DNA of 64,000 bases. Origin: Isosphaeraceae bacterium EP7 (GTDB lineage Bacteria > Planctomycetota > Planctomycetia > Isosphaerales > Isosphaeraceae). Both the position numbers and the translations under genes were made by a program. The stretch covers positions 248,001 to 312,000 of the forward strand of contig CP151667.1 in the NCBI GenBank assembly GCA_038400315.1. The letters are read 5' to 3'. This document shows positions 39,916 through 49,871 of the stretch, one piece after another. The notes beneath the pieces were generated by a model. The model was not told the origin of the DNA, searched no databases, and saw nothing but the letters and a program-made list of their open reading frames with translations. Each line of letters begins with the position of its first letter. Position 1 is the stretch's first letter.

Positions 39916-41586
39916 ATGAAGGTGTTCGTGCTGGGCCTTGATGGTGCCACCTGGGACGTGCTCAATCCGCTGATCGAAGCCGGCGACCTGCCGAACCTGG
40001 CCCGGCTGAAGGGGGCCGGCGCCTCGGGGACGCTCTCGTCGATCTTCCCGCCGCTGAGCCCCGTGGCCTGGACCGGCGTGATGACCGGCAAGAACTCGGG
40101 CAAGCACGGGATCTTCGAGTTCCTGGAGTACAGCCACGACCCCATGGGCGGCCGGGTCAACTCGTCCAGGGCCATCAAGGCCGATCTGGTCTGGGAGGTC
40201 GCAGGCCGCCACGGCAAGCTCACCGTCGCCGGCGGCGTGCCCATGAGCTACCCGGCGCGGTCGGCCCCCGGGTTCTACCTGGGCGACTTCCTCAGCCCGG
40301 CCAACGCCCCCGACTTCGCCAGCGACAAGGCCCTCTTCGACGAGCTCCAGAAGGAAGTGGGCCCTTACCGCCCCTGGTCGACCACCGTGCACGACGGCGG
40401 CAACGAGGCCGCCGCCCTGGCCGATCTGACCGACTTCCTGGAGCACCATCTCAAGTCCGTCGAGTTCCTCGCCAGGCGGTGCGACTGGGACTTGTTCATG
40501 TACGATCTGATGGCGACCGACCGGATCCAGCACGAGCTCTGGCATGCCTGGGACCCCACCCACATGCTGGCCAAGGGGCGCGACCTGTCGGCGATCCGCG
40601 ACGGCTTCATCGACTTCTGGAAGCGGCTCGACGACGGGATCGGCCGCATCGAGGCCGCGCTGCCGGCCGACACGGCCCTGATCCTGATGAGCGACCACGG
40701 CTTCGGGCCGGTCGAGTGGTACGTCAACTTCAATGTCTGGCTGCTCCAGCGCGGCGACATTGCGCTGCAGGATTCGTTCTACGTCAAGCAGAAGCGGTTC
40801 TTCTACGATCGGGGGATCACCCCCGAGTGGTTCTATGGGTTGATGTCGAAATGGGGCGGGGCCTCGCAGCGGGTGAGCCGGTTCCGGGGCAAGCAGATGA
40901 GCCCGCTGGAGCGGGTTGCCGAGGCCGGGTTCCTGTCGAAGCGGCACATCGACTGGTCGAAGACGAAGGCGTACACGCAGGGGAACTTCGGCCAGATCTT
41001 CGTCAACCAGAAAGGCCGCCAGCCGCAGGGTTGCGTGAACCCTGAGGATGTCAGGCCGCTGCTCGACGACCTGAAGGCCGGGCTCCTGGAGATCCCCCAT
41101 CCCGAGACCGGCGAGCCCTTGGTCGAGAAGGTCTACGAGCGCGAAGACCTGTACGACGGGCCCAACTCGGGGCTGGCGCCCGACCTGACCGTGGTCCTGG
41201 GAGACTGGCGCTACCGGACGATCGGGCTGTATGACTTCACGACCAACAAGCTGATCTCACCGGCGTTCGGGCCGACGGGCGACCACCGGATGGAAGGGGT
41301 GATCGTCGCCTCGGGCCCCGCGTTCCGCAAAGGCGCCGAGCCCGTGGGCGCGACCCTGATGGACGTCGCGCCGACGGTGCTGCACCTGCTGGGCGTGCCG
41401 GTGCCGGCCGACATGGACGGGCGAGTGATCACCGAGATTCTCGACCCCGCGGTGGTCAGGGGTGTTGATGCCTCGACCCCGGACCACGACGGCGAGGAAG
41501 CCGGCCAGCCGGCCGAGGCGATGGCCTACAGCGACGAGGAAGACGCCGCGATCCAGCAGCGCCTGGCCGACCTGGGCTACCTTTGA
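39916..41586 (+). CDS. Alkaline-phosphatase-superfamily phosphodiesterase/nucleotide pyrophosphatase-like protein
   Basis: 556 aa. KVFVLGLDGATWDVLNPLIE opens the fold (metal-binding Asp). TGVMTGKNSGKHGIFEFLEY contains the candidate nucleophile Thr/Ser region, LILMSDHGFGPVEWYVNF the Asp-His metal pair, and FGPTGDHRMEGVIVASGP the last metal His. DVAPTVLHLLGVPVPADMDG is the C-terminal signature seen across this superfamily. No signal peptide, so it is probably cytoplasmic. Substrate not inferable. Transcribed alone, convergent with rtcA. Confidence 0.87.
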   Translation: MKVFVLGLDGATWDVLNPLIEAGDLPNLARLKGAGASGTLSSIFPPLSPVAWTGVMTGKNSGKHGIFEFLEYSHDPMGGRVNSSRAIKADLVWEVAGRHGKLTVAGGVPMSYPARSAPGFYLGDFLSPANAPDFASDKALFDELQKEVGPYRPWSTTVHDGGNEAAALADLTDFLEHHLKSVEFLARRCDWDLFMYDLMATDRIQHELWHAWDPTHMLAKGRDLSAIRDGFIDFWKRLDDGIGRIEAALPADTALILMSDHGFGPVEWYVNFNVWLLQRGDIALQDSFYVKQKRFFYDRGITPEWFYGLMSKWGGASQRVSRFRGKQMSPLERVAEAGFLSKRHIDWSKTKAYTQGNFGQIFVNQKGRQPQGCVNPEDVRPLLDDLKAGLLEIPHPETGEPLVEKVYEREDLYDGPNSGLAPDLTVVLGDWRYRTIGLYDFTTNKLISPAFGPTGDHRMEGVIVASGPAFRKGAEPVGATLMDVAPTVLHLLGVPVPADMDGRVITEILDPAVVRGVDASTPDHDGEEAGQPAEAMAYSDEEDAAIQQRLADLGYL

Positions 41587-41610
41587 TCCGAAGACGGACG
41601 GCGGCGAGCG

Positions 41611-42657
41611 TCAGCGAATAACGACTCGCCCCGTGCCGTCGCCGGCCTCCTCAATGTCGATGGCCCGGTCGAGGAAGGCCGTGATGGTCTTCGCGTTGGT
41701 CCGCAGGTGGCCGGTCACCTCGGTGACGTTGTAGATGCTGCGGCCCTCGGCCAGGGCCAGCGGCAGCAAGATCTGGTCGGCCGAGTGCGAGTCGACGGCG
41801 CCGTCGCGGGCTTCGAACGCGAGCAACTGGGCGACCGCGTCGCCGGCGACCGACTCGGCGGGCAGCCCTCTGCGGCCAAGGCCGACGAAGGTCGCGGGGA
41901 TGGAGTCTGGCCCGTGATGCGCGGTCAGCGAGAGGGCGGCGCCCGGGCTGGAGGCCTGCCACTCGATGATCCTGATGTCGATCTCGACCCCCAGGTCAGC
42001 CAGGCTGGCCTCGGCCTGTGCCTTGAGCCGGTCGGCGATGCCTCGGTCGAGGCCTGCGACCCCGGCGATGCCGGTGATCCTGGTCAGCGGGCCCCGGCCG
42101 TCGAGGACGATCGCCCTGGGCTGTCCGGGCTCGATCCAGGCGTCCAGTCGGCCGCTGCCTCGGGGGTAGAAGCCGGCGCGGGGGCTGGTCAACCCGATCG
42201 GCAGGCCGATCGCGTCCAGATGGGCCTTCCAGGTGGAGAGGAGGAACGGTTCGCTGGGGGCGGCCTCGTTGAAGGTTCCGCCGTTCAGCCGCAGGAGCAC
42301 CGCGCGGTCGGAGCGGGTGGCCAGCGGCAGGTGCAGCGTCTGGAGCACGAGGGCTGTCGAGCCGGCGGTGCCGATATCCAGGTCGAGGTCACGCGGGTCG
42401 AGCGTGCCGGGGCGGAAGGTCAGGTCCGCGGAGCCGACTGAATCGCCGGTCACATCGGCGTTGCAAAGGGTTGCGGCGGCCCGGACGGCCATCAGGTGCT
42501 GGGGTCGAAGCCCGGGATTCGAGCGGTTGGCCCGCACGCCGGTCAGGCGAAAGGAACGCCCGGTGAGCATCGACAGCGTCAGAGCCGTCCGCAGGATCTG
42601 GCCGCCGCCTTCGCCGGCCGAGCCATCAAGCGTCACAATCTTCGAGTTGTTCGGCAT
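41611..42657 (-). CDS. rtcA: RNA 3'-terminal phosphate cyclase RtcA
   Basis: 348 aa. The ATG at 42657 is the true start; the open frame continues upstream to 43743, but there it is antisense-like shadow over the lipoprotein gene. VTLDGSAGEGGGQILRTALT is the hallmark N-terminus, FRLTGVRANRSNPGLRPQHL the next conserved block, and AVDSHSADQILLPLALAEG carries the catalytic His that becomes adenylylated. RtcA converts RNA 3'-phosphates to 2',3'-cyclic phosphates with ATP. No rtcB or rtcR gene is adjacent. Confidence 0.95.
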   Translation of the reverse strand: MPNNSKIVTLDGSAGEGGGQILRTALTLSMLTGRSFRLTGVRANRSNPGLRPQHLMAVRAAATLCNADVTGDSVGSADLTFRPGTLDPRDLDLDIGTAGSTALVLQTLHLPLATRSDRAVLLRLNGGTFNEAAPSEPFLLSTWKAHLDAIGLPIGLTSPRAGFYPRGSGRLDAWIEPGQPRAIVLDGRGPLTRITGIAGVAGLDRGIADRLKAQAEASLADLGVEIDIRIIEWQASSPGAALSLTAHHGPDSIPATFVGLGRRGLPAESVAGDAVAQLLAFEARDGAVDSHSADQILLPLALAEGRSIYNVTEVTGHLRTNAKTITAFLDRAIDIEEAGDGTGRVVIR

Positions 42658-42893
42658 GGAGGTCGCCCCCCGCGGTTCGCGGGTTGTCGGGGCACGATGC
42701 GGGGCCGAGGCAAGGTCGCCGTGCCCGTCGTGGGCGACCCAGCGCTTGGCAGACACCGGGGCTTGTGGTTGGTTCCCGCCGGCCAGAATTCGGAGCCAAT
42801 CCATGGCGTCCTCCCCGCTCGATTTCGGTCTCGACGCGTCGAGGGGCAACTCCGCCCGTCGGCCGCATTCGGTTGATGTTCGGACCCCGTCCG

Positions 42894-43943
42894 TCAGTCG
42901 GGCTTCTTGGGCAAGCCTGCGGCCCCGTCCCCGGCCGGCTCGGCTTCGGGCGTCTCGGCTTGCTTGTCTTCGTCCTTGTCGCGACCGAGCTTCAGGGCCT
43001 TGAATAGCGGGAACGCGGGGGGCTCTTCCTGCGCGGTCGGGGGGGCGGAATGGCCGAAGGCGTCGGCGTTGGAGGGCTTGCCCTCGATGAGGACGACCGA
43101 ACGCATCAGGCGGTCGGAGTTGGCCTCGTTGCTGATGAAGAAGAAGTCGCCCAGGCTCCGGTCGCGGTCGGACAGGGCGCCCAGGATGGCGATCTGGCCG
43201 GGCTGGACGACCAGATGGATCGCCAGTTCGCGGAAGACGGACTCGTCCTGGCCCTGCTTGAAGACGAATTCTTCGGGCTCGTAGGGGCTCAGGTTGGGGG
43301 CGGCCGCGTAGCCATTGCGGACCTGGCCGTGGTGCACCTCGGGCAGGAAGTTGAGGCTCACGCCTTCGGGGCCATCCTGATGGGTGGTCAGGCGGAAGAT
43401 CCCCTTGGCGTTGGTGTATTCCTTGCCGGTGGCGCTGTCGCCCAGGTTGACGAGCAGGCTGGCCGACTGGACGGCCGGGCTGGGCTGGACCAGGTAGTGC
43501 GAGCCGTCGGGCACGGTCACCGTGGTCCTGACCCCGCGTTCGGCCACGGGGGTCTGTTCCTGGAGCAGCCGCTCGACCTCGGGCGGGAGGCCGCCGCTGA
43601 GGATCCCCGCGCGGATGCCGTTGGCGGCGAGCAGCCGCCTGGACTCCGGCGAGATACTCTGGTCGTCGACGGTCTGCCAGAGGGTCTTGACCAGGAGCGG
43701 GTCGTCCAGGGGGCGGGTCAGGATGACCGAGGTCAGGTCGCACCGCTTGGGCGCGAGCATCTTGACCCCTTTGGTTGCATCGGACTGCGAGGAGGACACG
43801 AACGCGGTGGTCTGGGCGACCTTGTCGTCGCGCCTGGCCTCCTTGTCCTTGGCCTCTCTCCCCCGTTCAGGCTTGATCGCGGCGCATCCCGCAGTCGCCA
43901 GGAGCGCGACCAGGGCCATCCGGGCCGGTATCCTCGGGTCCAT
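42894..43943 (-). CDS. Secreted lipoprotein of unknown function
   Basis: 349 aa. The signal ends in a lipobox (LLATAGC, Cys20). The mature protein starts with a charged Lys/Asp-rich linker and continues with a mixed alpha/beta domain (MLAPKRCDLTSVILTRPLDD; SASLLVNLGDSATGKEYTNA; FFFISNEANSDRLMRSVVLI). The C-terminal tail is acidic/basic low complexity. No recognised family. It is 236 bp upstream of rtcA on the same strand; a functional link is not evident. Likely envelope-localised. Confidence 0.75.
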   Translation of the reverse strand: MDPRIPARMALVALLATAGCAAIKPERGREAKDKEARRDDKVAQTTAFVSSSQSDATKGVKMLAPKRCDLTSVILTRPLDDPLLVKTLWQTVDDQSISPESRRLLAANGIRAGILSGGLPPEVERLLQEQTPVAERGVRTTVTVPDGSHYLVQPSPAVQSASLLVNLGDSATGKEYTNAKGIFRLTTHQDGPEGVSLNFLPEVHHGQVRNGYAAAPNLSPYEPEEFVFKQGQDESVFRELAIHLVVQPGQIAILGALSDRDRSLGDFFFISNEANSDRLMRSVVLIEGKPSNADAFGHSAPPTAQEEPPAFPLFKALKLGRDKDEDKQAETPEAEPAGDGAAGLPKKPD

Positions 43944-44291
43944 CGGCGGAATCCTTTCCGCGGGCCAGGCCTGTGGGCCGTTCGATCGTCGACCGACCCA
44001 ACCGGGCCATCCCCGGGCCCGGCGACATGTTGCGTCGGCGCACTCTAGGCGAGATCGAAGACTCGGTCAACCGCAAGCAGGCCGCTCGACCGAGAACCAC
44101 CGTCCGGACAAAGTCAGAACCACCTGGCAACTTGACGATGTCCAGGACAGGGGCGGCCGTCCGGGCCATTCGGTTCGTCGGGCGACGAGGACCTGGGGCG
44201 TTGAGGCGAAAGCGTTGTCGAGGGAAATCCGGGAGAGTCGGGGAATCTCCCGGATCGTCGGGTCGTGATTCGTTCTCGTATTCGTCTCCGG
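43944..44291. other. Intergenic region without recognised gene
   Basis: About 350 bp between two minus-strand genes, presumably carrying the promoter of the lipoprotein gene. Short open frames on both strands lack family-like sequence. No repeats or clear hairpins were recognised. Confidence 0.45.
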
Positions 44292-45659
44292 TCATTCCCT
44301 GGCAAGGAGGGCCTTGATGCTGGCGGCAACCCGGTCACGGAGATGCGGGGAATAACCGATATGGACGTCGGCGATCTTGCCGGCTTTGTCGAGGATCAGG
44401 AGGGTGGGGTAGGCGTTGACCTGATAGGTCTCGGCGATTTCCTGGGCCTTCAGGGTCGGGTAATTCAGCGACATGACGTCGAGGACCAGGCGGGCATCCT
44501 TCTCGTCGGGGTCGGTGTTCATCCCCAGGATGGCGACCGGCTGCCCCTGGAAATCGTCCGCGAGCTGCTTGATCTGGGGCATGGCCTGAATGCACCAGCC
44601 GCAGCCTCGATTCCAGAAGTCGAGGATGACGACCTTGCCGCGGAAATCTTTCAAAGCGTGCGGCTTGCCATCCAGGTCGGTCGTCTGCCAGTCGGCCACG
44701 TCCATGCCCATGAGCTTGGCGCGGTCCTTGGCCTCCCGGTGGAGGTGAGTCGAGAGCCGGTCGTGCTTCTTCAGCAGGGCGTCAAGCTGGTCGAGAAAGT
44801 CAGGCAGCCGGAAGGTGTCGCGGGCTTCGACCAGGGTTGCCTTGACCTGGGCCAGCAAGGCCTCGGTGCGCAATGGATCCCTGGTTGCCTCGTCGAGCAT
44901 CTCGTCGCGGCGGCGAGCAAGGTCGAAGAATCGGTCGGCCTCGTCGGCGAAGGTGGCGGCCTTCTCGATGGGTTGCTCCTCGATGGCGATCAGCTCGGTG
45001 GTGCCCGAACCCTTCGAGTGGACGCCGTAATCCTGGGTATGTCGGTTTTCAGAGCGGGTGATCAGCCCCCGCTCGCGGTCGAAGGTCAGACGTGCCCCGC
45101 CCGTCGAGAGATAAACCTTGTTCATCTGGCTGTGGTGTTCACTTTCGAACACGAAGGCGGAGGGATCGGCGGCGGGCGGATCGGCGCGATGGTATTCGGT
45201 GTGCCCATTCTGCAACGGCAACGTGCCTTGCCAGCCGTTGCTCAGTTCGGCCGCGTCACGCGGGAGCTGCGGGAAGAGATTCGCCAGCGAGATCTGCGTG
45301 CTCAGCGAGTCATTGGGGGAGAACTGGCCATCCGGCCTGAGATCCGCGTAAACAAGGATCAGGCTGGCCGGCCCGTCGTCCTGGGTCTTGCCCGCGTTGG
45401 TCGTCGTCTCCTTGCTTCTGGAGCGGAGCACCACCCGCCAGCCGCCGTCGGGGTTCTGCCGCACGACCCAGCCCCGCCAGTCGGTCGAGCTTCCGAAGCC
45501 ACGCTCGCCGTACTTCGTCGAGCTCTCCGCGTGATAATTCAGAATCTGCCCGACCTTCAGCCGGTAGGTGGGAATCGTCGCCCCCGCGTCGGCCCTCGCC
45601 GAGGTCGCGAGCACGAACAGGAACACGAACGCGAGGAAGGTCCGAGATGATCGAGGCAT
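44292..45659 (-). CDS. Secreted protein with C-terminal TlpA/thioredoxin-like domain
   Basis: 455 aa; ATG 45659 with AAGGAG 5 bases upstream (the frame extends to 45971 without one). Signal peptide TFLAFVFLFVLATSARA. Residues ~25-260 form an unrecognised beta-rich domain (YRLKVGQILNYHAESSTKYG). The C-terminal third is a thioredoxin fold: KGKVVILDFW-type DFRGKVVILDFWNRGCGWC with CGWC redox cysteines, then VAILGMNTDPDEKDA and cis-Pro in NAYPTLLILDKAG. Probably a periplasmic disulfide reductase or isomerase; the N-terminal domain may bind a client. The adjacent small gene at 45862 is on the same strand. Confidence 0.88.
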   Translation of the reverse strand: MPRSSRTFLAFVFLFVLATSARADAGATIPTYRLKVGQILNYHAESSTKYGERGFGSSTDWRGWVVRQNPDGGWRVVLRSRSKETTTNAGKTQDDGPASLILVYADLRPDGQFSPNDSLSTQISLANLFPQLPRDAAELSNGWQGTLPLQNGHTEYHRADPPAADPSAFVFESEHHSQMNKVYLSTGGARLTFDRERGLITRSENRHTQDYGVHSKGSGTTELIAIEEQPIEKAATFADEADRFFDLARRRDEMLDEATRDPLRTEALLAQVKATLVEARDTFRLPDFLDQLDALLKKHDRLSTHLHREAKDRAKLMGMDVADWQTTDLDGKPHALKDFRGKVVILDFWNRGCGWCIQAMPQIKQLADDFQGQPVAILGMNTDPDEKDARLVLDVMSLNYPTLKAQEIAETYQVNAYPTLLILDKAGKIADVHIGYSPHLRDRVAASIKALLARE

Positions 45660-45861
45660 GACATCTCCTTCGATGATTAGGTCGAGTTCGATGTCAGACG
45701 GTACGTCTTTGTGGGGAGATTGTCCATGACTCAACAGGGTGTGGGTGACGGCCTGCGGAAGTCCCTCGAACTTGAGGGCGAAGTCATGCTGGATCCTGCG
45801 TCGGTCCGCAACATGCTCATCCCCTGAACAATGGCTGCGGTGTTCGACCGCGGTTCTGTGT

Positions 45862-46296
45862 TCACTTCGAACGATCTCGGGCCTGTTGCAGCCAGGTCTC
45901 TGCTTCGAGGATCTGGTAACGCAGATCGTTGCCCCCCTCTTTCGACGCGGTCTCCGCCTCTTGCTCGGCACGTTGATCAGACTCGAGAACTTTGAGGTGG
46001 TTGATGTAAGCCTTGAAATCGGCGTCGATGTCCGCTTTCGGGCCTCCGAAATCGCGTCGCGTTTCCGCGATGCGTTTCATCCAGGCCGTGATCCTGGGCC
46101 AGTCGTCGTGGTTCTTCGGATCCAGGCAATCGCTGAGCGTCTCGCGGGCGAGCCCGATCCGGGCCTCGGCCAGAGCGTCGAGTGGTCGAGGCGCGGCTTG
46201 AGGGGCCATCGCCCGCACGGTCATCGTGCAGGCGAGGAGGATCAAGGCCCCCATCGCGAGTACGATCGGGCTATAATGCCATTGAGACTTCATCAT
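45862..46296 (-). CDS. Small exported hypothetical protein
   Basis: 144 aa. The N-terminal hydrophobic stretch SPIVLAMGALILLACTM could be a signal peptide or lipobox-type anchor (Cys near residue 23). The rest is helical and charged (WPRITAWMKRIAETRRDFGG; KVLESDQRAEQEAETASKEG). No family recognised. It is 42 bp from the sigma-PD40 gene and upstream of the TlpA protein, all on the minus strand, so the three may form a loose unit. Confidence 0.65.
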   Translation of the reverse strand: MMKSQWHYSPIVLAMGALILLACTMTVRAMAPQAAPRPLDALAEARIGLARETLSDCLDPKNHDDWPRITAWMKRIAETRRDFGGPKADIDADFKAYINHLKVLESDQRAEQEAETASKEGGNDLRYQILEAETWLQQARDRSK

Positions 46297-46338
46297 GATT
46301 TAATTTGTATAGAGTTTGGTGATCCGGCCGTCGGCGGG

Positions 46339-49300
46339 TCAACGCCAGTCCAGAGAACCGATCCCGGTGATGCCGAGCTTGTCGAGATCCAGGCGGCTGA
46401 TCTTACCGGTGGCGGGAGTGGCTGTGAAAAGTTCCATATGTCTCGGCGAGGAGGAGACTTTCTGGCGTCCGAGCATCCAGGTGACCGTCTTGCCGTCGGG
46501 GGACCAGCAGGGCATCGAGTGAAGGTCGAACTCGTGACTGCCCTGCCTCAGGTCGTGGATGGCCGCGAGATCCTGGGGCGGACTGCCGTCGAGGGTCTGG
46601 ACGACGGCCAGGTGTTGCCGACGGCCGTCGATGTGGCGGACCTCGGTGAAGGCGAGGCGTTTGCCATCCGTTGAAAAGCGGGCGTTGATGCTGTCGTGGT
46701 CGGGCGGGCCGATGCTGAAGGGCTTGCGGTCGGTACCGTCGGGCTTGACCAGGGAAAGCCGACGAAGGGGATAGGTCCCTTTTTGTTCATAGGTCAGCTT
46801 CGGATTGGACTCGATGACGGCGAACGATTGGCCGTCAGGAGACCAATCGCTGACGATGTCGGTTTCGGAGAGCGGCAAGGGGCGAATCTTGCCGTTGCTC
46901 GCGTCGATGAGGAAATTCTCGACCGAGTTCTCATCGCGCCTTCGGTAAGCAACGAGTTGAGTGCCATCGGGTGACCAGGCCATGAGGGTCGCGTTCTCGG
47001 TGAGTTTCTTCCTGCCGCCCTCGGCCGAGAAGACCCACGACGAGGCGGAGCGATGGACACCTTCCACGGCGGGATCCAGGATGCTGAATGCCAGGCGGGA
47101 ACCATCGGGAGACACCCGGCCGATCTCGATGAATTCGTCCTTGCCCAGGGTGAGCAGTGTCTCGGGGTCAGAGCCGTCGAGGTCCATCGCCTCGATGGCC
47201 GATGTGCCGGGGCGGTCGGCGCGGGTGGTTCCGAAGAGGATGAGCTTGCCACTGTAAGAGACACGAGGCTCGGAGAGGGGCGGGGCCTTGACGGTCGGTG
47301 CGGGTGGGTCGTCGTTCAGGAGATTGAGTGGGAGTGGTTCAGGGACACGTCTGGTTTGAGGCGGGAGTCGGTCGGCGAGTCCTCCGGCCAGGCCGAGGAG
47401 GGCCCAGGCTTTTGTGGTCGGAATCGTCTCGCGTTCGATCCAGGCCAGTGCGGTCGCCTGTTCACCGATCTCGGCCTGTGCCTTGGCCAGGTAGCCGAAG
47501 GCATCCCGGGTTGGGTTCCAGTACTCCGACGTTTGCGCAACGACGGAGGCTTCTCCCCTGATCCTGGTGAAAAGCTCGTCGGCCTCGCGTTGGTGCCCTT
47601 CCATGGCAAGGCCTTTGGCGAGGTCGACCCGGGCCCGAATTCGTACGGATGGATCTGAGGCGGCGTCGGCGACCCTTCGTGCGTGTTCAAAGTCGCCGGT
47701 CTTGATGAGGGCCTTGACGACCGGCTCGACGGACCATTTTTTCAAGTCATCGTTCTTGACGCGTTCCAGGGTAGCGATGGCCAGCTTGGGGTCACCGCGG
47801 AACGCTTGGGCCGATGCGAGGTCGACCCAGGCTTGGTCGAGTAGTTTCGACGGGATACGCATGCCCTGGATGATTTCCTGGGCCCTTGCGTCATCGCCGG
47901 CTCGGGCCACGCCGGCCGCGAGCGAGATCATCGCCCAGGTCCGATCGCCCCACTCGAGTCCATCACCGTCAATCACGCGGGGAATCGATCGAGCGGCCTT
48001 AACCGCGCGTTCCAGGGTGATCGCGGCGTTCGGGTCTTTGAGGCGGGACTGAGCCGCGGCAACGGCCAGCAACGCACGGGGGCGTTCATTGCGAAAGTAG
48101 GAATCCTCGTCCTGCTTCAAGTCCGGCTGATCGTCATACAACGCTTCGACGGCCCGCATGGCACCCGAGAGATCGTCACGGTCTGCGCGGAGTGAAGCAA
48201 TCGTGGCAAGGACCTCGGCTCGACTTCGTGCCTCCTTGATCGCGGCGGCAGTCCGCAGCGCGCCGTCCAGGTCGCCTGCGACGGCCATGTTTGCAACAAC
48301 GGATACAAGGGAGTTCATGCGATCGTCGTTCTTGCGTATTTCGTTCACGAGCTGGAAGGCTCGCGCACCACGCCCAAGGCCAGCCAGGTAGCCGGCGACA
48401 TCGCGTCGGCGCTGGTCGCTTTCCGACTCGTTGGCGTCGCGGATGACCTGCTCGATGGTGGATTCGAGGGGCTTTTCGAGGCCGGCCCTCCCCTGGATGC
48501 GGGCGAGCTCGCAGAGGATGAAAATCCGATCGTCGAGGTCCGTGATCGCGGGAATGATGGCTATCAGTCGATTCAAGGCATCATCGGTATCGGCGCGGAG
48601 CTTGCCGATGTCTTCGGCCCTGGCGGCCGTCGGCGGCTTGGTCGCAGGTTGTAATTGACGAAGCTCGGTCGGGGGGGAGGCAAGGGCCATGTAGGAGAAC
48701 GTACCACCGAGCGCCAAGGTCATCACCGCAACGGTGATGAGTGTCGTCTGGAGGCCGGCGATTCGGGTTCCCCAGTCGGCCAGAGCGGCAACACGGGACG
48801 AGATGGCTCCGGCAGGCAGGGAGCCGGAGAGGGCGAGACTCGCAGTGTGAGCGGCCTTGGCAGCGAGGCCTGCGGGGAGGATGAGGCCGGCGGGCAGGGC
48901 GCGAGCGGGATCGTCGGGGTTGATGGGGGACAGGCCACGGCGGGCGAGGCGGGCGGCGAGTCGGGCTCGGCCCCGGGCGAGGCGGCTGGCCAGGGTTCCG
49001 GCGGGCCAGCCCAGGTGCCGGGCAGCCTCGGCGCGGGTGCGGCCTTCGAGGTCGCAGAGGACGATCGCGGATCGCTGGGATTCGGGCAGGCGGGCCAGCT
49101 CGATGTCGAGCAGGGCGGCGAGGTCGTGGGTAGGGGCGGCCTCTGTGGCGGAGTTGGGTCGAGTCCAACTTGCCAGGCGGTGCTCGCGGGCCTTGCGGCG
49201 TGCGGCCGTGGTGCGGGCCTTGCGTGCGGTTCGGGTGGCGACCCCGTGGAGCCAGCCCCCGACGGACTCGCGTGGGGAGACGCTGGCGGCCTTGCGGGCC

Positions 49301-49521
49301 AGGACGAGGAAGGCGGCCTGAAACGCGTCTTCGGCGTCGTGGTGGTCGCCCAGGACACGGCGGCAGACGCCCCAGACCATCGGCCCGTGGCGCTCCAGGA
49401 GGCGCTCGAAGGCGAACTCATCGCGGCTGGCGACGAACTGTTCCAGCAGCCGGCCGTCGGACAGGCCGCCGACGGCCCCGGAGAAGAACAGGGTTCGCAT
49501 GTCTCGCTGGATCGTATCCAA
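46339..49521 (-). CDS. Fusion of an ECF sigma factor with TPR-like and PD40/TolB-type beta-propeller domains
   Basis: 1060 aa from a TTG start with GGAGG six bases upstream (the ATG at 49500 is an alternative). Residues ~20-200 are an ECF sigma factor (HHDAEDAFQAAFLVLARKAA; GWPAGTLASRLARGRARLAA). A membrane helix near 255-280 (TTLITVAVMTLALGGTFSYM) separates it from a long extracytoplasmic part. That part comprises helical repeats (about 300-720, ARIQGRAGLEKPLESTIEQV and similar units, including AGDLDGALRTAAAIKEARSR) and a C-terminal PD40 propeller (LMAWSPDGTQLVAYRRRDEN; DIVSDWSPDGQSFAVIESNP). A tethered sensor-sigma protein is the likely arrangement. Confidence 0.9.
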   Translation of the reverse strand: MDTIQRDMRTLFFSGAVGGLSDGRLLEQFVASRDEFAFERLLERHGPMVWGVCRRVLGDHHDAEDAFQAAFLVLARKAASVSPRESVGGWLHGVATRTARKARTTAARRKAREHRLASWTRPNSATEAAPTHDLAALLDIELARLPESQRSAIVLCDLEGRTRAEAARHLGWPAGTLASRLARGRARLAARLARRGLSPINPDDPARALPAGLILPAGLAAKAAHTASLALSGSLPAGAISSRVAALADWGTRIAGLQTTLITVAVMTLALGGTFSYMALASPPTELRQLQPATKPPTAARAEDIGKLRADTDDALNRLIAIIPAITDLDDRIFILCELARIQGRAGLEKPLESTIEQVIRDANESESDQRRRDVAGYLAGLGRGARAFQLVNEIRKNDDRMNSLVSVVANMAVAGDLDGALRTAAAIKEARSRAEVLATIASLRADRDDLSGAMRAVEALYDDQPDLKQDEDSYFRNERPRALLAVAAAQSRLKDPNAAITLERAVKAARSIPRVIDGDGLEWGDRTWAMISLAAGVARAGDDARAQEIIQGMRIPSKLLDQAWVDLASAQAFRGDPKLAIATLERVKNDDLKKWSVEPVVKALIKTGDFEHARRVADAASDPSVRIRARVDLAKGLAMEGHQREADELFTRIRGEASVVAQTSEYWNPTRDAFGYLAKAQAEIGEQATALAWIERETIPTTKAWALLGLAGGLADRLPPQTRRVPEPLPLNLLNDDPPAPTVKAPPLSEPRVSYSGKLILFGTTRADRPGTSAIEAMDLDGSDPETLLTLGKDEFIEIGRVSPDGSRLAFSILDPAVEGVHRSASSWVFSAEGGRKKLTENATLMAWSPDGTQLVAYRRRDENSVENFLIDASNGKIRPLPLSETDIVSDWSPDGQSFAVIESNPKLTYEQKGTYPLRRLSLVKPDGTDRKPFSIGPPDHDSINARFSTDGKRLAFTEVRHIDGRRQHLAVVQTLDGSPPQDLAAIHDLRQGSHEFDLHSMPCWSPDGKTVTWMLGRQKVSSSPRHMELFTATPATGKISRLDLDKLGITGIGSLDWR

Positions 49522-49871
49522 AGGGTGCCTCCCCCCTACAACTGACGGACGCGGCTCGGACGATCTTACCGCACCGGGAGACTTGCCCGTCGAGCCCGGT
49601 TTTGATCCCGAAATTCTCGGATCGATGTCTCAGGGAATGGACGCATTCGGCCGTTGGGTGGGGAAGTTCGGCAATTCGGGCGGATGGTGGGTGAATCGGG
49701 CGGCGGCGCCTATGATTTCAACGCTGAGGAATCCGGCCGACGTTGGCCCGGCGCCTTGGGGAGGACGCTCCCCGGGACGCATGTTCGAGGCGGAGATGGT
49801 CGCTTCACGCGGGGGATCGAACCATTGACGGGGTATCTCAGGTCGCCGAGAAGGCCTGTATTCTGCTGACG
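49522..49871. other. Divergent promoter region between the sigma-PD40 gene and the two-component pair
   Basis: 350 bp. Open frames here are shadows or the uncertain N-terminus of the sensor kinase (in-frame TTG at 49743). No near-consensus promoter or hairpin stands out. Confidence 0.4.

Noticed and set aside
42658-43743. N-terminal extension making a 710-aa RtcA
   Set aside because: RtcA homology starts at the ATG at 42657; upstream the frame runs on the same strand out of phase with the lipoprotein gene and is Arg/Pro-rich.
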